Source of the DNA: Eopsaltria australis
Taxonomy: Eukaryota; Chordata; Aves; Passeriformes; Petroicidae
Direction of reading: 5' to 3'
Length of the DNA: 64,000 nucleotides
Assembly (NCBI GenBank): GCA_034509425.1
Contig: JAVTVJ010001355.1
Span: forward strand, 479,525 to 543,524
The position numbers and the translations under genes were made by a program. Below the pieces are notes generated by a model. The model had not been told where the DNA came from. It ran no database searches and worked only from the letters and a program-made list of their open reading frames with translations. The first letter of the stretch is position 1; each line of letters begins with the position of its first letter. This document shows, in pieces, positions 36,301 through 48,300 of this stretch.

Positions 36301-39300
36301 TGTGTCCTGCTGCTCACCTGGCTGTGTTTGCTGTTCCACAAACCTGCTCCTACCCCCCAAAACAAGACTTCTGTACAGCTGGAGAGCTGAAATATAGGGA
36401 GGCACAAGAAATCTTGGAAAATCACTGCTTTGGGCTGCTCTCCCACCCTGTTCAATCCCTGTCAAGCATAAGGGGACACTAGGCTGTTGCAGCACACAGG
36501 AGAGTGCAAAGTGTAGCACAGCAACAATAGCTCAATAATTCTTTGCTATTTGAACCCATTTTGACTCAAAGGGTGACAGTTTCAGGATTTGGAGTTTATA
36601 TTCTTACTGACAGATTGCTGAGGGCTGTGCTGCTGTGGGTGATCCACGTGGGCAGTGCCCAGGGCAGTGGTTTTGCTCCTGGGTCAGTGTGTGGGGCTGG
36701 CTCTGATGTGCTGCCTGTGCCACGGAGGGGTTTGAGGAATTTGAGAGCTGGAATGTGTAATTTTAGCTTGGAAAAGAGCAAACTGATTCTGTGCTGATTC
36801 CTCATCTGTGCTGCTTTTCAACCCCAACATGTAAATGTGTGTTTGGTTGAAATGGGGTCAAGGTATCAGCCCAGGAATCCCAGAATGGTTTGGGTTGGGA
36901 GGGGTCCTAAAGCTCATCCAGTTCCACCCCACGCAACAGGCAGGGACACCTTCCACTGTCCCAGGGTGCTCAGAGCTCCATCCTTGGATGGCCTCGAATG
37001 CTTGAAGGGATGGAAAATCCTCATTTTCTCTGGGAAAGCTGTACCAGTGCCCAGGAGGAAACTCTTGTTTGCAATCCTGAGTCCGGCAGTTGTGTCCACT
37101 TGACCTGTGAGCCTCGGTCTCGCCTCCCCTGGAGGAAGGGACCTCATTTCCCCTGCCAGGGAAACAGGCCCAGTTTCCTTGCTGCTGTTGGCTCCTGGAG
37201 GAGGCAGGGATGTTTCCTGTGGCCCAGGCAGGTTGTGCTGCAGTGGGGACAATGCCCAGCCTCCCTGTGACCTGCCCCGGGTCCAGGCTGGGAGCAGGGC
37301 AGGGCAGGCACGGTGTGTTCCTCTGCAGGAACGAGCTGCTTCCTGTTCTCTGAGCTCCTCTGGATCAAACCCTCCCTGCTTCCACTTGGCCAGACCAGGC
37401 CTTTGCATGCTTGAGACGTGTCCAGGAGCCGTGACAATGCAAGGAAGCCACTACCAAAGGCCGTGGGAGCTGGCCAGGAGCAAAGTCCCTTCGGAGGAGA
37501 ATGGAGAAGGGTCTTTTTCCTTGGCAAGGAGCCCTTGCTCGTGGAGCACCACTGGGGCTCCTTCCTCAGAAGTGTCTCCTTATTCCTCCTCCTGGATCTG
37601 TGGCCTCCCTCTCCCTTTGCTGGGCACTCCCCAGGCTGCAGCAGATCCTGGGTTGCTCTCCCAGTCTGTGCTCCATTGGTCCCTGTGGTCTCAGACGTGG
37701 CCAGGAATGCCTGGCTCATTTTGGGGTTACAGGATTGTGAGGGTGTTATTTCCTGGTGTCTGCTCCTGAGGAGTTACAGCAATTTCCCCACAATTAAGTC
37801 AGCAGTTGAGTTTGGATGTTCAGCTCTCTGTTGTGTGTCTGTGCTCCACTAGATAAAAGTGACTTGTCTTCATCTGTTTCGGTTAAAGATCAGCATTTTA
37901 TATTTGAAAAGCTGTCACCATTCAGGCCCTTATTTCACTGCTCCTGCTTGGTGCTGGGTCGTGTATCTTTTATCTTGAGAAAAGTGTGTTTATAAATGAG
38001 AATCCACGGAATACATTCTTTTAAACTCAAATTATAAGGCTGCTGCCTTGGCTTCTTCCTCCTCTCCACTGGGATGGATATGCAGCATTCCAGTCACAGA
38101 TCCTGGGGGTGTGGTCCCCAAAATTGCTCTGGGCACCTGCAACTCCATTTATTTTTGCTTGTGCCTCTGAGTTCATGCAAAGCAGTTTGGGATGTTCAAA
38201 GGATACCTGCGAAATTTGCCAAACGTGGCCCTTTTAGGAGCAGGGTGGGAGGGTGTGAACAGTAATTACAGCTATAATTCATTTGTGATGATTCAGCTGA
38301 AGTCAAGTGCTTTGCCAGCTCCCTTCCCCTCACTGTTGACCACTGGATTGCTGTTGGGATGAAAGATTCTGGAGGAATGACTAATTTTTTCTGCATTTTA
38401 CTTTCAACTAGCTGCCGCAAGCTCCAGAAACGGAGAGCCCTGTAGAGGTGTGTCAGCCACCTATATTTGTACAGCACACAAATATTGGTGTTTCAGCAGT
38501 CCTAGTGCAGTGTCTTGTTGGTAAAAACCCCTGTGAAGTGTGTGTTCCTGCGTGGTGTTAGACAGTGGAAATAAATAGATTTGTTAAAATGCCTTAATCC
38601 AATCCAGCATCAGCGTGGTAGTCTGGAAATATAAAATAAAAAAGAGAACTAATCCTAAGTCTGTTCCTCTCAGCCATTTCCCTTGTGCTTTAAGGGTGGC
38701 ACTGGGAAAAATCTCCTCTCAAATTTTCCTACGTTGGCAAAATGAGACTTCATTTTGGCTCCTAATGCAGAATTTGGTTTTCTCTTTGCCTCACGTACTT
38801 AAAATCTTAAATACTTAAAGGAAAGAGAGGTGTCAGAATTCTTAGTGGAAGATTTGTATCTCCAAAGCAACTGGTGTCCCATTTAAAATGCCCAAGTGGA
38901 CGAGCTCAGGGTCACTGCACGTTGTCAAGGTCACTGGTTCCAAGGGAATTGGATATGTGGGAACATGTCCATAAAGCAGACTATTTGCCAAAAAGAAGGC
39001 AGGAAAATTTAGCAGATCTTAAATTCTTTTGAAATTCATGGGGCATCCAGACATGGCATTGGTAGATTGTACAACTGGGTGCCAGATCAGTGCAAATCTA
39101 AGTGAAAACAACATGGACGGCTAAATCTGGGAAGAATGCTGATTCTCTGAGCTGAGAAGATTATAGATGTGAAATCATGTAGGAGAAGAAATGTTTGTGG
39201 TGGTTTAGACCTTTGTATTTGTAATTTTTGTGGAATAGTGTTTAAATGTAACCTGAAACTCTGAGTGGTCATCAAATGGATTTGAGATGTCTGGGAGATG

Positions 39301-42300
39301 GCTCCTGGTTTCTGTTGGGTCCCTGTATGGGAGCAGTTATTCTGCACCTTTTCAGATGCTTTAAAGCAGCAAAACCCCAAAGAGCTTCAGCTTTGCCAAG
39401 TGCAAGTGGCATTTGTGGAAATGAATATCTGGAGTGAGGGAGATTTGATTTGGAAATGTGCCAAGGCATCAGTGACTCCCCACTGACTTCCCTGCCATTG
39501 GAAGGGACACCCCCAGGCTGTCCCAGAGGCCCTCCCCAGTCTCAAATGAGTTTCAGTGACCACAGTGGGATGTGTTGGGAGTCCCCACCCCAGAGTGTGT
39601 GTCTGGTGGGCTGGGGGGGTGTTCCTGTGTGTCTGTGCATGGGCATGCGTGGGCTGAGCCCCCCAAAACCTGTGTGTGTCCCTGGCAGCTGTGACACCAG
39701 GCAGACGTGGTGTCCCCTCAAACCCCAGCCCTGCTGGCACACCTGCATGCCAGGGGGGAGTGTGAGGGTGGCAGAGCAGAGGGGCAGGGCTGGCAGAGGG
39801 CAGGTGTCCTGTTTTGATGGCTTGTCAGTCCATCTCCCTCATCCCCCCCTCGCATCCAGCTGTGACCTCCCCAGTATTCCCCATGAGTGCCCCAGATGTT
39901 GGTGTCTCTTGAGTGTTGTTCTGCTTTAAAATGAACTTTCTGCACGTGCAGCAGGAGCTTGATCAAACTCTACCACAGAGGCAACTGGAGGATCATAGAA
40001 GGGTATGTACAGCAGTCGAGCACACTCAGAACTGATCTCTCCCTTTCCCTTTCAAACAGTGAAGCCTAAGTCATGTGATTTAACTTGTGGGGTTAAATGC
40101 TGGCCATGTAAGAAACTCGTGGGGTTAAATGGTGGCTCTTGGAAAATCTGAAAAATGAGCCATATTTACAGTGAGGTGATGGAGCCCCTTCTCTGGGGTT
40201 ACATGGAAGGGACAAGTGCTTGGCTGCTCTGAATTAAACTCAGGTGCTGGTCTGGTCCATTCACACTGGCAGAACACTCCCCGTGGCTGGTGGTCACTCT
40301 TGTGAAGTGACATTATCAGTGCTCATGGAGTTGTCTCCTCTGGCCACAGCACCCCTTTGTGACCAACCAGGCTGCAAAATCAGCATCATTTATCCCTTTC
40401 TCCATTTCTTCTGCTCTTGCAGCTTGGGTACACAACAGCACAACTTACAACTGCTTCACTCTAAAATATTAAATACTAAAATACTGCTCTGTTTTAAAGC
40501 TTGTAACAGGTTTCTGATATCACTTAGAGTTGTGTGTTGTGTCTGCATTGCTGATAGATGTACAGTGATGTTTGTGTGACTCACTCGTACTTTACCTGGT
40601 GTGAATGCAGGTGAAACTGGACGCTGTTGGGGTTTTTTTTCTAGGTACCATATTTGATTTTTCTGGTTACTGCCAAACATCTGATATTTGTTTGCACACT
40701 GCCCTCATCAAAGTGGTGCACAGCACTAACAGGATGGTTGAAGAGCTGTTCTGGAGCCAAGCATTGCAGCTGAATTCATTAGAACATTTCTTAAATGCCA
40801 CTTATTTTTTCTCCCTTCTACTTTGATCACATAGTCCTATTTTGTTGGCAGACATTGTGGGTTTGGATAAATTTGTAGGAACCAAAGCTTTTCTTCCCAA
40901 TTAGAGTTTGAAATTCTGGTGACTGTGCATTGCCAGATCTGGGAAACCATGGACCAGCACACTCTGACTGGAAACAGCTGCTTGATTCTTGTTCCTGCTT
41001 GTATTTTCTGGTGATTTGTCTTGTTTTGGATGCACAACACCTACAGACACCAGAGGTGCCTGTCCTGGTCAGGTCTCCACTCACCCCAACGATTTTGACC
41101 ATGGAATAGAAGTCACCTCTGATGCCTTTTTTGGGCTTACCAAAAAACAGAGGCCAGACAAAGTTAAAAGAATAAAAGCAGATCTATTTAATGCAGGGCC
41201 TTCAGGCACATAAAGGGCAGATTCTATATGGAGTTTAGAGTTATGCACTAATGCAGTGCAGTATTTGAAAAATACAAAAGCTAAAATCCTAAGGCATCAC
41301 CTCCTGCTCCTCAATGGGCCAGAAGGAAAACCTGGAGGCAGCTCCAGGAGCTTTAGTCGCCCTCCTGAATTCAGGCAAGGTGGAGTTTGCTGAGCAGCTG
41401 ATCTCGAGGCTGGCTGTGTGTTATCTTTGTAGTAAGTAGTAAAAATTCCTGGTTTCAATGCCAGTTGGCACAATGGCTGCCAGTTAGTTCAGCAGAGGAG
41501 GAAAAGGGTGATGTGAGAGCTCCCTTGTAGCCATTTGTGTCCTAGGGCCCATCTGGGTGTCAAGTTGCCTTTCCAATCTGTGCACATGTACAAGGAAGAT
41601 GCAGTTCAGGGTTTTTTGGTCTGGCTTGGCCTTGTTCTGTTACATAACCTCCCTTACCTGCCAGACTGGGAGCAGGGAGGTGGGTAAAGCACTGCCTCAT
41701 GCCCTAAACACTCTGGTGATGCTGTCAGTCACGGGAGCTGCCCCAGGACAGGATTTGCTGGAGCTCCTGAGCTGTCTCTTGCCCGTCCCACACGTTCACT
41801 CTTTGGCCCAAGCAGTGATGGGAAGCCCCTTGGAGAAGTTCTCATCTCCTTCTGCTGTTGCTTCCACAGGGATTTTCCATTTTTTCTGTCGTTTGGGAGC
41901 TTTTGGAAGCAGCTGATTGGAACACTGGCTTTGTGTTTATTTTCCATCCTGTTCCCTGACACCTGCTCCCTCCCCATCTGATCCCATGAAATGCAGCTCC
42001 CGTGCTGCAGCTTTCACACTGATAATCCACAGGAACCATTTCTAAGCTGCTGGATTGTGGTGACAGGGTGGCAGTGGGAGCCCTGACTTGAGCCCCAACC
42101 CAGTGGGAAGGGCAGAGATCCCTCACCAGCGCCAGGCGTGTGTTGGGCTTCTCCTTTTGGAGGTGATTTCTGAAATTTGATAAAGAACTTGATCATCAGA
42201 CAGGCTTTTGTGTTTTTTTTCTTTTGGGGTATAAGGATTTCTTGAAGTGACCTTTGTGAGTGCCAGCTGTTTATCAAAGCAGTGGGGCTGGAGTTCTGTA

Positions 42301-45300
42301 CAAGCCCATTCATGCCCATTTATGTTGCTCCATTTACTCACTTGTGTTTTAAAGACCTCCTGTGAAAGTTTGAAAACTAAGACTTCACTTTTATGCCAGC
42401 TAATGTATTAAATGACATCTTGAATCTATAGTCAGACAACCAATTTTGTTTGAAATACAGCTGAAAATGAGTGACAAGCACGTGATTTGTGAATGGAATT
42501 AAAGAGAAGAGGTTTTAGGTCATCTGACACATTTTTAATATGAAATTATTTTTGGCTAGATCGATTTTTCTTTATTATTATTTATTTTCTGAATCCCCAG
42601 AAAAGGCCTTCCCTCCCCTCTGCAGCACTGTCCTGGGATGGTGCTGCTGTAACCACGCTGCCGTTAGCAGGGCAGGACAATAATCCCCAGTTCTCCTTTG
42701 TGCACAAAGACCTCACAAAAATCCCTTAATCCCTGTGTGGTTGTGTGCTGGCAGAGCCGCCAGCTTTGTCCAGCTCCCCGAATTCCTGGGAATTCCTGTG
42801 GAGGCTGAGGTGACAGCAGTGGGTGATGCTCCACCTGGAGGTGTTGGATCTCCGCTGGCTCATGCTGGGGCTGTGTCAGAGCTCCTGGGATTTGGGGTTA
42901 TGTGAGGTCCTGCCCTGTGCAGTGCCCTGTGCTGGGGTGGGAGGTCTGGCGTGACTCGGGCAGCTGCCAGCAGGGAACAAAGAGCCAGGATCCAGAGGGA
43001 ACAAAGAGTCAGGATCCAGAGGGAACGAAGAGCTGGGATCCAGCAGGAATAAAGAGCCGGGATCCAGCGGGATCGCTCGGTTTCCGCTCGGCAGCTGATG
43101 GATCATCAGCTGCTGGTGGAGGCACAACGGAGCACAGGGCTGCTGGGATGGCAAAATAGGAGAGGTGTCAGGAGATTGAATTGTTCCTTAAAACCATTTC
43201 TAATGTTCCTCTAATCCACCTCTTGGTTTTGTGTTGGTGCTGAACAGCTGCAAGTTTTTTGCATCTAAAACCAAGACAATGGATCTTAATTAAGACAAAA
43301 CTCTGAAAATTAAGTTTGTCTGGAAAGCTTATGCAAAACCTACACTGCAGCTGTCTCTGTGCTGCATGGGGGAACCCATAATCTTAATGAGACCTCCCAG
43401 TGTCCCAGCCCACCCCAGCACACTGGGAGCTGCTCAGTGGATTTTTCCAACTCTCCAGGGTTTCATTTTCCCACAAGAAGGGTCCTGGTAACAGCAGCCC
43501 TGCTGCCGATGGACGTGGGTGGTTGGTTGGTCCATGGAGCTGCCGTCATGATTTCACTTTGCTCTCTGCACGCAGGGCGAGGCCCTGAGGCAGGTTTTGG
43601 TGAACCGATACTACGGCAACGTGCGCGCAGCCGGCCGGCGCGAGAGCCTCACCGCCTTCGGCAACGGGCCCCTGTCCGCCAGCAGCTCCGGCAAGGCCGG
43701 CCCGGGAGGTAGGACACGCTCTGCTCATCCCCAGGGCTGGGTATTGCTGAGAAATGAGCCCCTTGCAGCTGAAATTGGGGTGTTTTCCTTCATGGTTCTG
43801 TCTACGAACTCCCAAAATGTAAAACTGTTCATGGGCCCCTGTCTGCCGGTGGCTCCAGCAAGGCCGGCCCGGGAGGTAGGACACGCTCTGCTCATCCCCA
43901 GGGCTGGGTATTCCTGACAGATCAGCACCCTACAGCTGAAATCGGGGTGTTTTCCTTCATGGTTCTGTTGATGAACTCCCAAAACTTCACAGGCTCCTGT
44001 TTGCCGCTGGCTCCGGCAAGGCCAGCCCTGGAGGGTAGGACACACTCTGCTCATCCCTGGGGCTGCCCTTCCTGTCCTCTGGCTCTTTGTGTTCCTGACA
44101 AACCAGCACCCTACAGCTGAAATTGGGGTGTTTTCCCTCATGATTCTGTCTGTGAACTCCCAAAATGTAAAACTGTTCATGGACCCCTGTCTGCCGGCAG
44201 CTCCGGCAAGGCCGGCCCAGGATGTAGGACATGCTCTGCTCATCCCCAGGGCTGGGTATTGCTGACAGATCAGCACCCTACAGCTGAAATTGGGCTGTTT
44301 TCCCTCATGGTTTTGTCTATGAACTGCCAAAAAAGTAAAATTCCATGGGCCCCTCTTTGCCGCTGGCTCCAGCAAGGCTGGCCCTGGAGGGTAGGACATG
44401 CTCTGCTCATCCCTGGGGCTGCCCTTCCTGTCCTCTGGCTCTTTTTGTATTCCTGACAGTACCCTACAGCTGAAATTGGGGTGTTTTCCTTCATGATTCT
44501 GTCTATGAACTCCCCAAAAAAAGTTAAACTGCCCACGTGGGTGACTGCAGTTGAGGGCAAAACCAGCAGAGCTCTTTGTACTTTCCAGTGGCTGCCTTGG
44601 GTTGGCTTGATGTTTGTGATGTTGCTTTAAATAAATGTATTTAAAAATCCCTATCGATTTAAAATTTGCATTAATATCTGAGAAATGTGCTCATAAGGAT
44701 GTCAGATTATTAACCATGTCTGGAACAAAACCATTCTGTGGTACGGCAGAGATTGTGGGGTAGGATGGGCAAAAATTCCAGTTGAAGTCAGTTATACAGT
44801 GCAGTTTATTTAACTTGAGGCTGTTGCTAAAGATTAAATCAGAGAATCTCAGAATGATTTGGGTTGGAAGGAACCTTAAAGCTCATCCTGTTCCAAGCCC
44901 TGTCCAGCCTGGCCTTGCCATCCCCGTGGGGTCACCTCATGATTCTCATGATCCTCATGGTTTCTCATGATCACCTTCACAGGAGGAAGCTCCGGGTCGA
45001 GCTCCATGAGCCGAGGGGAGATGAGCCTGGCAGATGTCCAGTGCCACCTGGACAAAGAAGGTGCTTCCAACCTGGTCATAGACCTCATCATGAATGCCAC
45101 CAGTGACAGAGTCTTCCACGAGAGCATCCTGCTGGCCATTGCCCTGCTGGAAGGTGGGAACACCACAATACAGGTAGGGGAATGGAAAACTCCGTCTTGT
45201 GACTGAGCCGTGTCGGGAAAGGAAATGTTTTTATGAAATCCAGGAAATTTGAGAGGGTTAAGGAGGTGGGAGGGGAAATGACTGGATGATCTTTGACCTG

Positions 45301-48300
45301 TTATTAAGGGAAATATTAGTGCCTGCCGTGCAAAAGTGAACTTATTAAATGTTTGCACGGGCACTGGGTGATTGAGGTGTTTTCCCAGGGCAATACAGAG
45401 GAATGTATAATAAAACAGCTTCGTAGGTGAGTTAGTGACTGCTCTTACAAATAACTTAAGCAACTGCAACGTGCTCAGAGACTTTTACAGTGACCTGTTA
45501 AATTTCAGGCTGCAATTTGAAACAAGTGTATGGTAAACTCCAGACCACCACCATTCTCCAGCAATCTTGCTGTTCTTCTTTGCTGTGTTTTCAATAAGGA
45601 TTAGATTCCCCTAAATGAAAATTGTCCCTGGTGTGGGTTAATGAACACAAACCAGCGAGTTCTTATGTTCTTTCAGATGGAAAGTAAAACCTTATTCCAG
45701 CAAAACTTGCTTACAGAGATGATTGAACCTGTGATATCTTATGATTTTGGCTCTGCACCTGTTGTGTTTGCAGTCTGTGTGTGGGGCCGAGTCTGACCAG
45801 TTACAACTGATTGTTGTGATTGAAACACACACTAGATCCCTACATTCTAGGGATGTGTCCATGCAAACTTCCCTTGAGAGGACAGGGAATGTCTCTGGGC
45901 TCCTTCACTCTGTCTCTGTAATCAGTACCCTCATTATTCCCTTGTGTGTAAGCTCTGGAATGAAACTTCTTTGCAAAAGACAAAGTGGGAATTGAGTGTT
46001 GAAAATCCTGTGTCACCTTAAGCTGCAGTGACAGGATTAACATTCCTGGGGGACAGTCACTCCTTTAAATTTCCTGCTCTTCTCTAATGTAAAGGAAGCT
46101 GAGCTTTCATCTTTCCAGCTCTCAGGGAGCCAGCCTCAGGTAACCCCGCACTGTCATGCTGGAAGGAAAAACAAACTGCACCAGCCTGACGTGGAGAGAT
46201 CCTTTGCTTGTGCTGGACCTCACACTGAACAAAGTCACTTCCCACTGTGCACAAATCCAAGTTGGAAGCAGTTTCTTTAGGTTGTCCAGCGAAAACCAAC
46301 AGGAAAATCTGCAGTCCATCTCCAAAGACACCTTTTTTGCCCAAAAGGGAGAGTTTAGTTTGCATTTGCTGTCTGTAACCGGGAGCTGGGAGGCTGTGGA
46401 ACAACCCTGCAGTCAGGAATGAGGGATGGCTCTCAGGGCAGCAGCGCTTCCACCCCACACCATGCACTCCTGCCAGGTCCTGCTGCACTCCAGCCTCTAC
46501 AGATGTGCTTCCACAACCCAGAGTGGCTGTTTTCCATCCTTTCCCACTCAGGAATTAGTGCTTGGGAGGTGTCTGTGGGACGTGCTCCGGGCAGCCAGCA
46601 GTCGCTGGGTGCGTGTGCGTGCTCCGGCGGGACGGGCTGGGAGGGGGCTCTGCTGGAGTGTGGGCTGCTTTAAAGTACAGAATGTTTTAGGAACCAAATG
46701 ACTTGTGATGCCTACAGTTAATGCTGTGAGCTCTGAGGGCTCAGACACACCCAGCAGCTCTTACTCATGCATGCAAAGCACGAGCGGGATGTTATTGAAA
46801 ATATCCCATGGAGCGGTCGGGATGTGGGGATCCCGTGCTAGAACACTCCATGGACTTCACAGCAAAAGGCAAAAAAAGGGACATAATCAGTGCACAGACA
46901 TGTTCTGTGGCTTTCCTCCACATTGGTTAAACTCCTGGTGGTAGGGAGAGGGTTTTCTGGTGCCTTGCAGTGGCTCCAGCAGACGGGGACCCGTGGGACA
47001 TTGGCAGTGGCAGCAGGGAACAGCACGTCCTCAGCACTCTGAGCTCTCACCAGGGCTTTAGAAGGCCAAGTCAGTACAACTCCATTGGGGACAACACCAG
47101 CTTTCAGCAAGGCTTTAGAGAGCCCAGTCAGTACAATTCCATTGGGGAAAACACCAACCACAAAGCTGAACTTCTGGGAGAACAGCTGGCTCCACGCTGG
47201 GAATGAAAGCGAAGGTGGAGGCTTGCTCTTTAGTAAAATCATCAATCCAGGGCTGTATCTCCCAGGGTAGTTGCTGAGTGATGTGATGGCCAAGTTGAAC
47301 TGGTATCCTGAGACAGTGAACTCATGTAATCGAGCTTTGCTGTCTCCACGTAGGAAGGATGGCTCACAATGCACAGGGCCCTGGGTGCAGCCCAGCTGTT
47401 CAGGAGAGCTGTGTGGGTACTTGCTGATCTGCAAAGCTGATGGGTTTTGTTCAGCAGCCTTTGGCTGTGAAGATTTACTGAGATGGTCTCCCCTTAGCAG
47501 GAATTAATTTTTACAAAACTCGCTGCAAAATCTGGCTGCTTATGGAGACAAGATGCATTTAGGGAAATGAACCCAGTACTTTCCTTGTGTTTTATCCCAA
47601 TCCTTCTCTAATCTGTGTTCTTGGGTAAGTTTTGCACAGTGGGTAGGTAGGGCTTGGCAACCTCTGCAACCTGCAGAGTGGATTTTCTGCAGTTCTTCTG
47701 CAGTTTCCAGTAAGTGCCAGTGGAGGAGTCATCCTCAGTCTCTGGACTAAGAACTGTGTTCATTTTGGATCAGATGCATTTGTCATTGGGAAAGTTGACC
47801 TAGCCAAACCAGCCAGCTTTGTCTTTGAGGTCTAACACAGTTTATCTTCATTTCACAATTCTTTTGGTTATTATTAGCAGCTTTTGATTGATAGTGTTCC
47901 AAACAAGTTTGCTCTGTGCTCGGTTTGAATAATTTCTACTGAACTTCAGTTGCCTCTATCTACAGGCCTTTGAGAATAGGAAAGTGGTGGGATAGGGACA
48001 GGTTATGTAAAAAAGGCTGCTTGGCAGCAAAGCCAGAAATGTGTCACCCCTGCATGGCATTTTCTTAACTCCAGGTTTTCACACGGGAAATTGATTCCAC
48101 CCCGAGTGCAGCAGAAGGTTTGCACCAACACACAGGAACTTGCACATGATGATTGTAATATGGTTAATAATGGGAGTTCCCGGGTAACTCCCATGAGCTC
48201 CAGTGGGAGAACAGATCCCCATGATGCTGGGAAGGGATAACTGGAATAGGTGTTGCTGTTTCATTAGGTACAGGCAGGGCCGATATTAAGGGTAGGCAAA

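Larger units (their letters stand above)
28375..38411 (+). other. Intron 40-41 (10 kb)
   Basis: The intron holds a three-copy repeat (28781-28937), a long minisatellite with acceptor-like motifs (32095-33160), an antisense CR1 (36878-37085), CpG-richer sequence at about 31620-32090, and T-runs at 31842-31864 and about 33762-33785. No other exon or gene is supported. Confidence 0.75.

Noticed and set aside
37107..37769. Plus-strand frame of 220 codons in the SII intron
   Set aside because: Overlapped by a similar minus-strand frame; no recognisable protein and no splice context.
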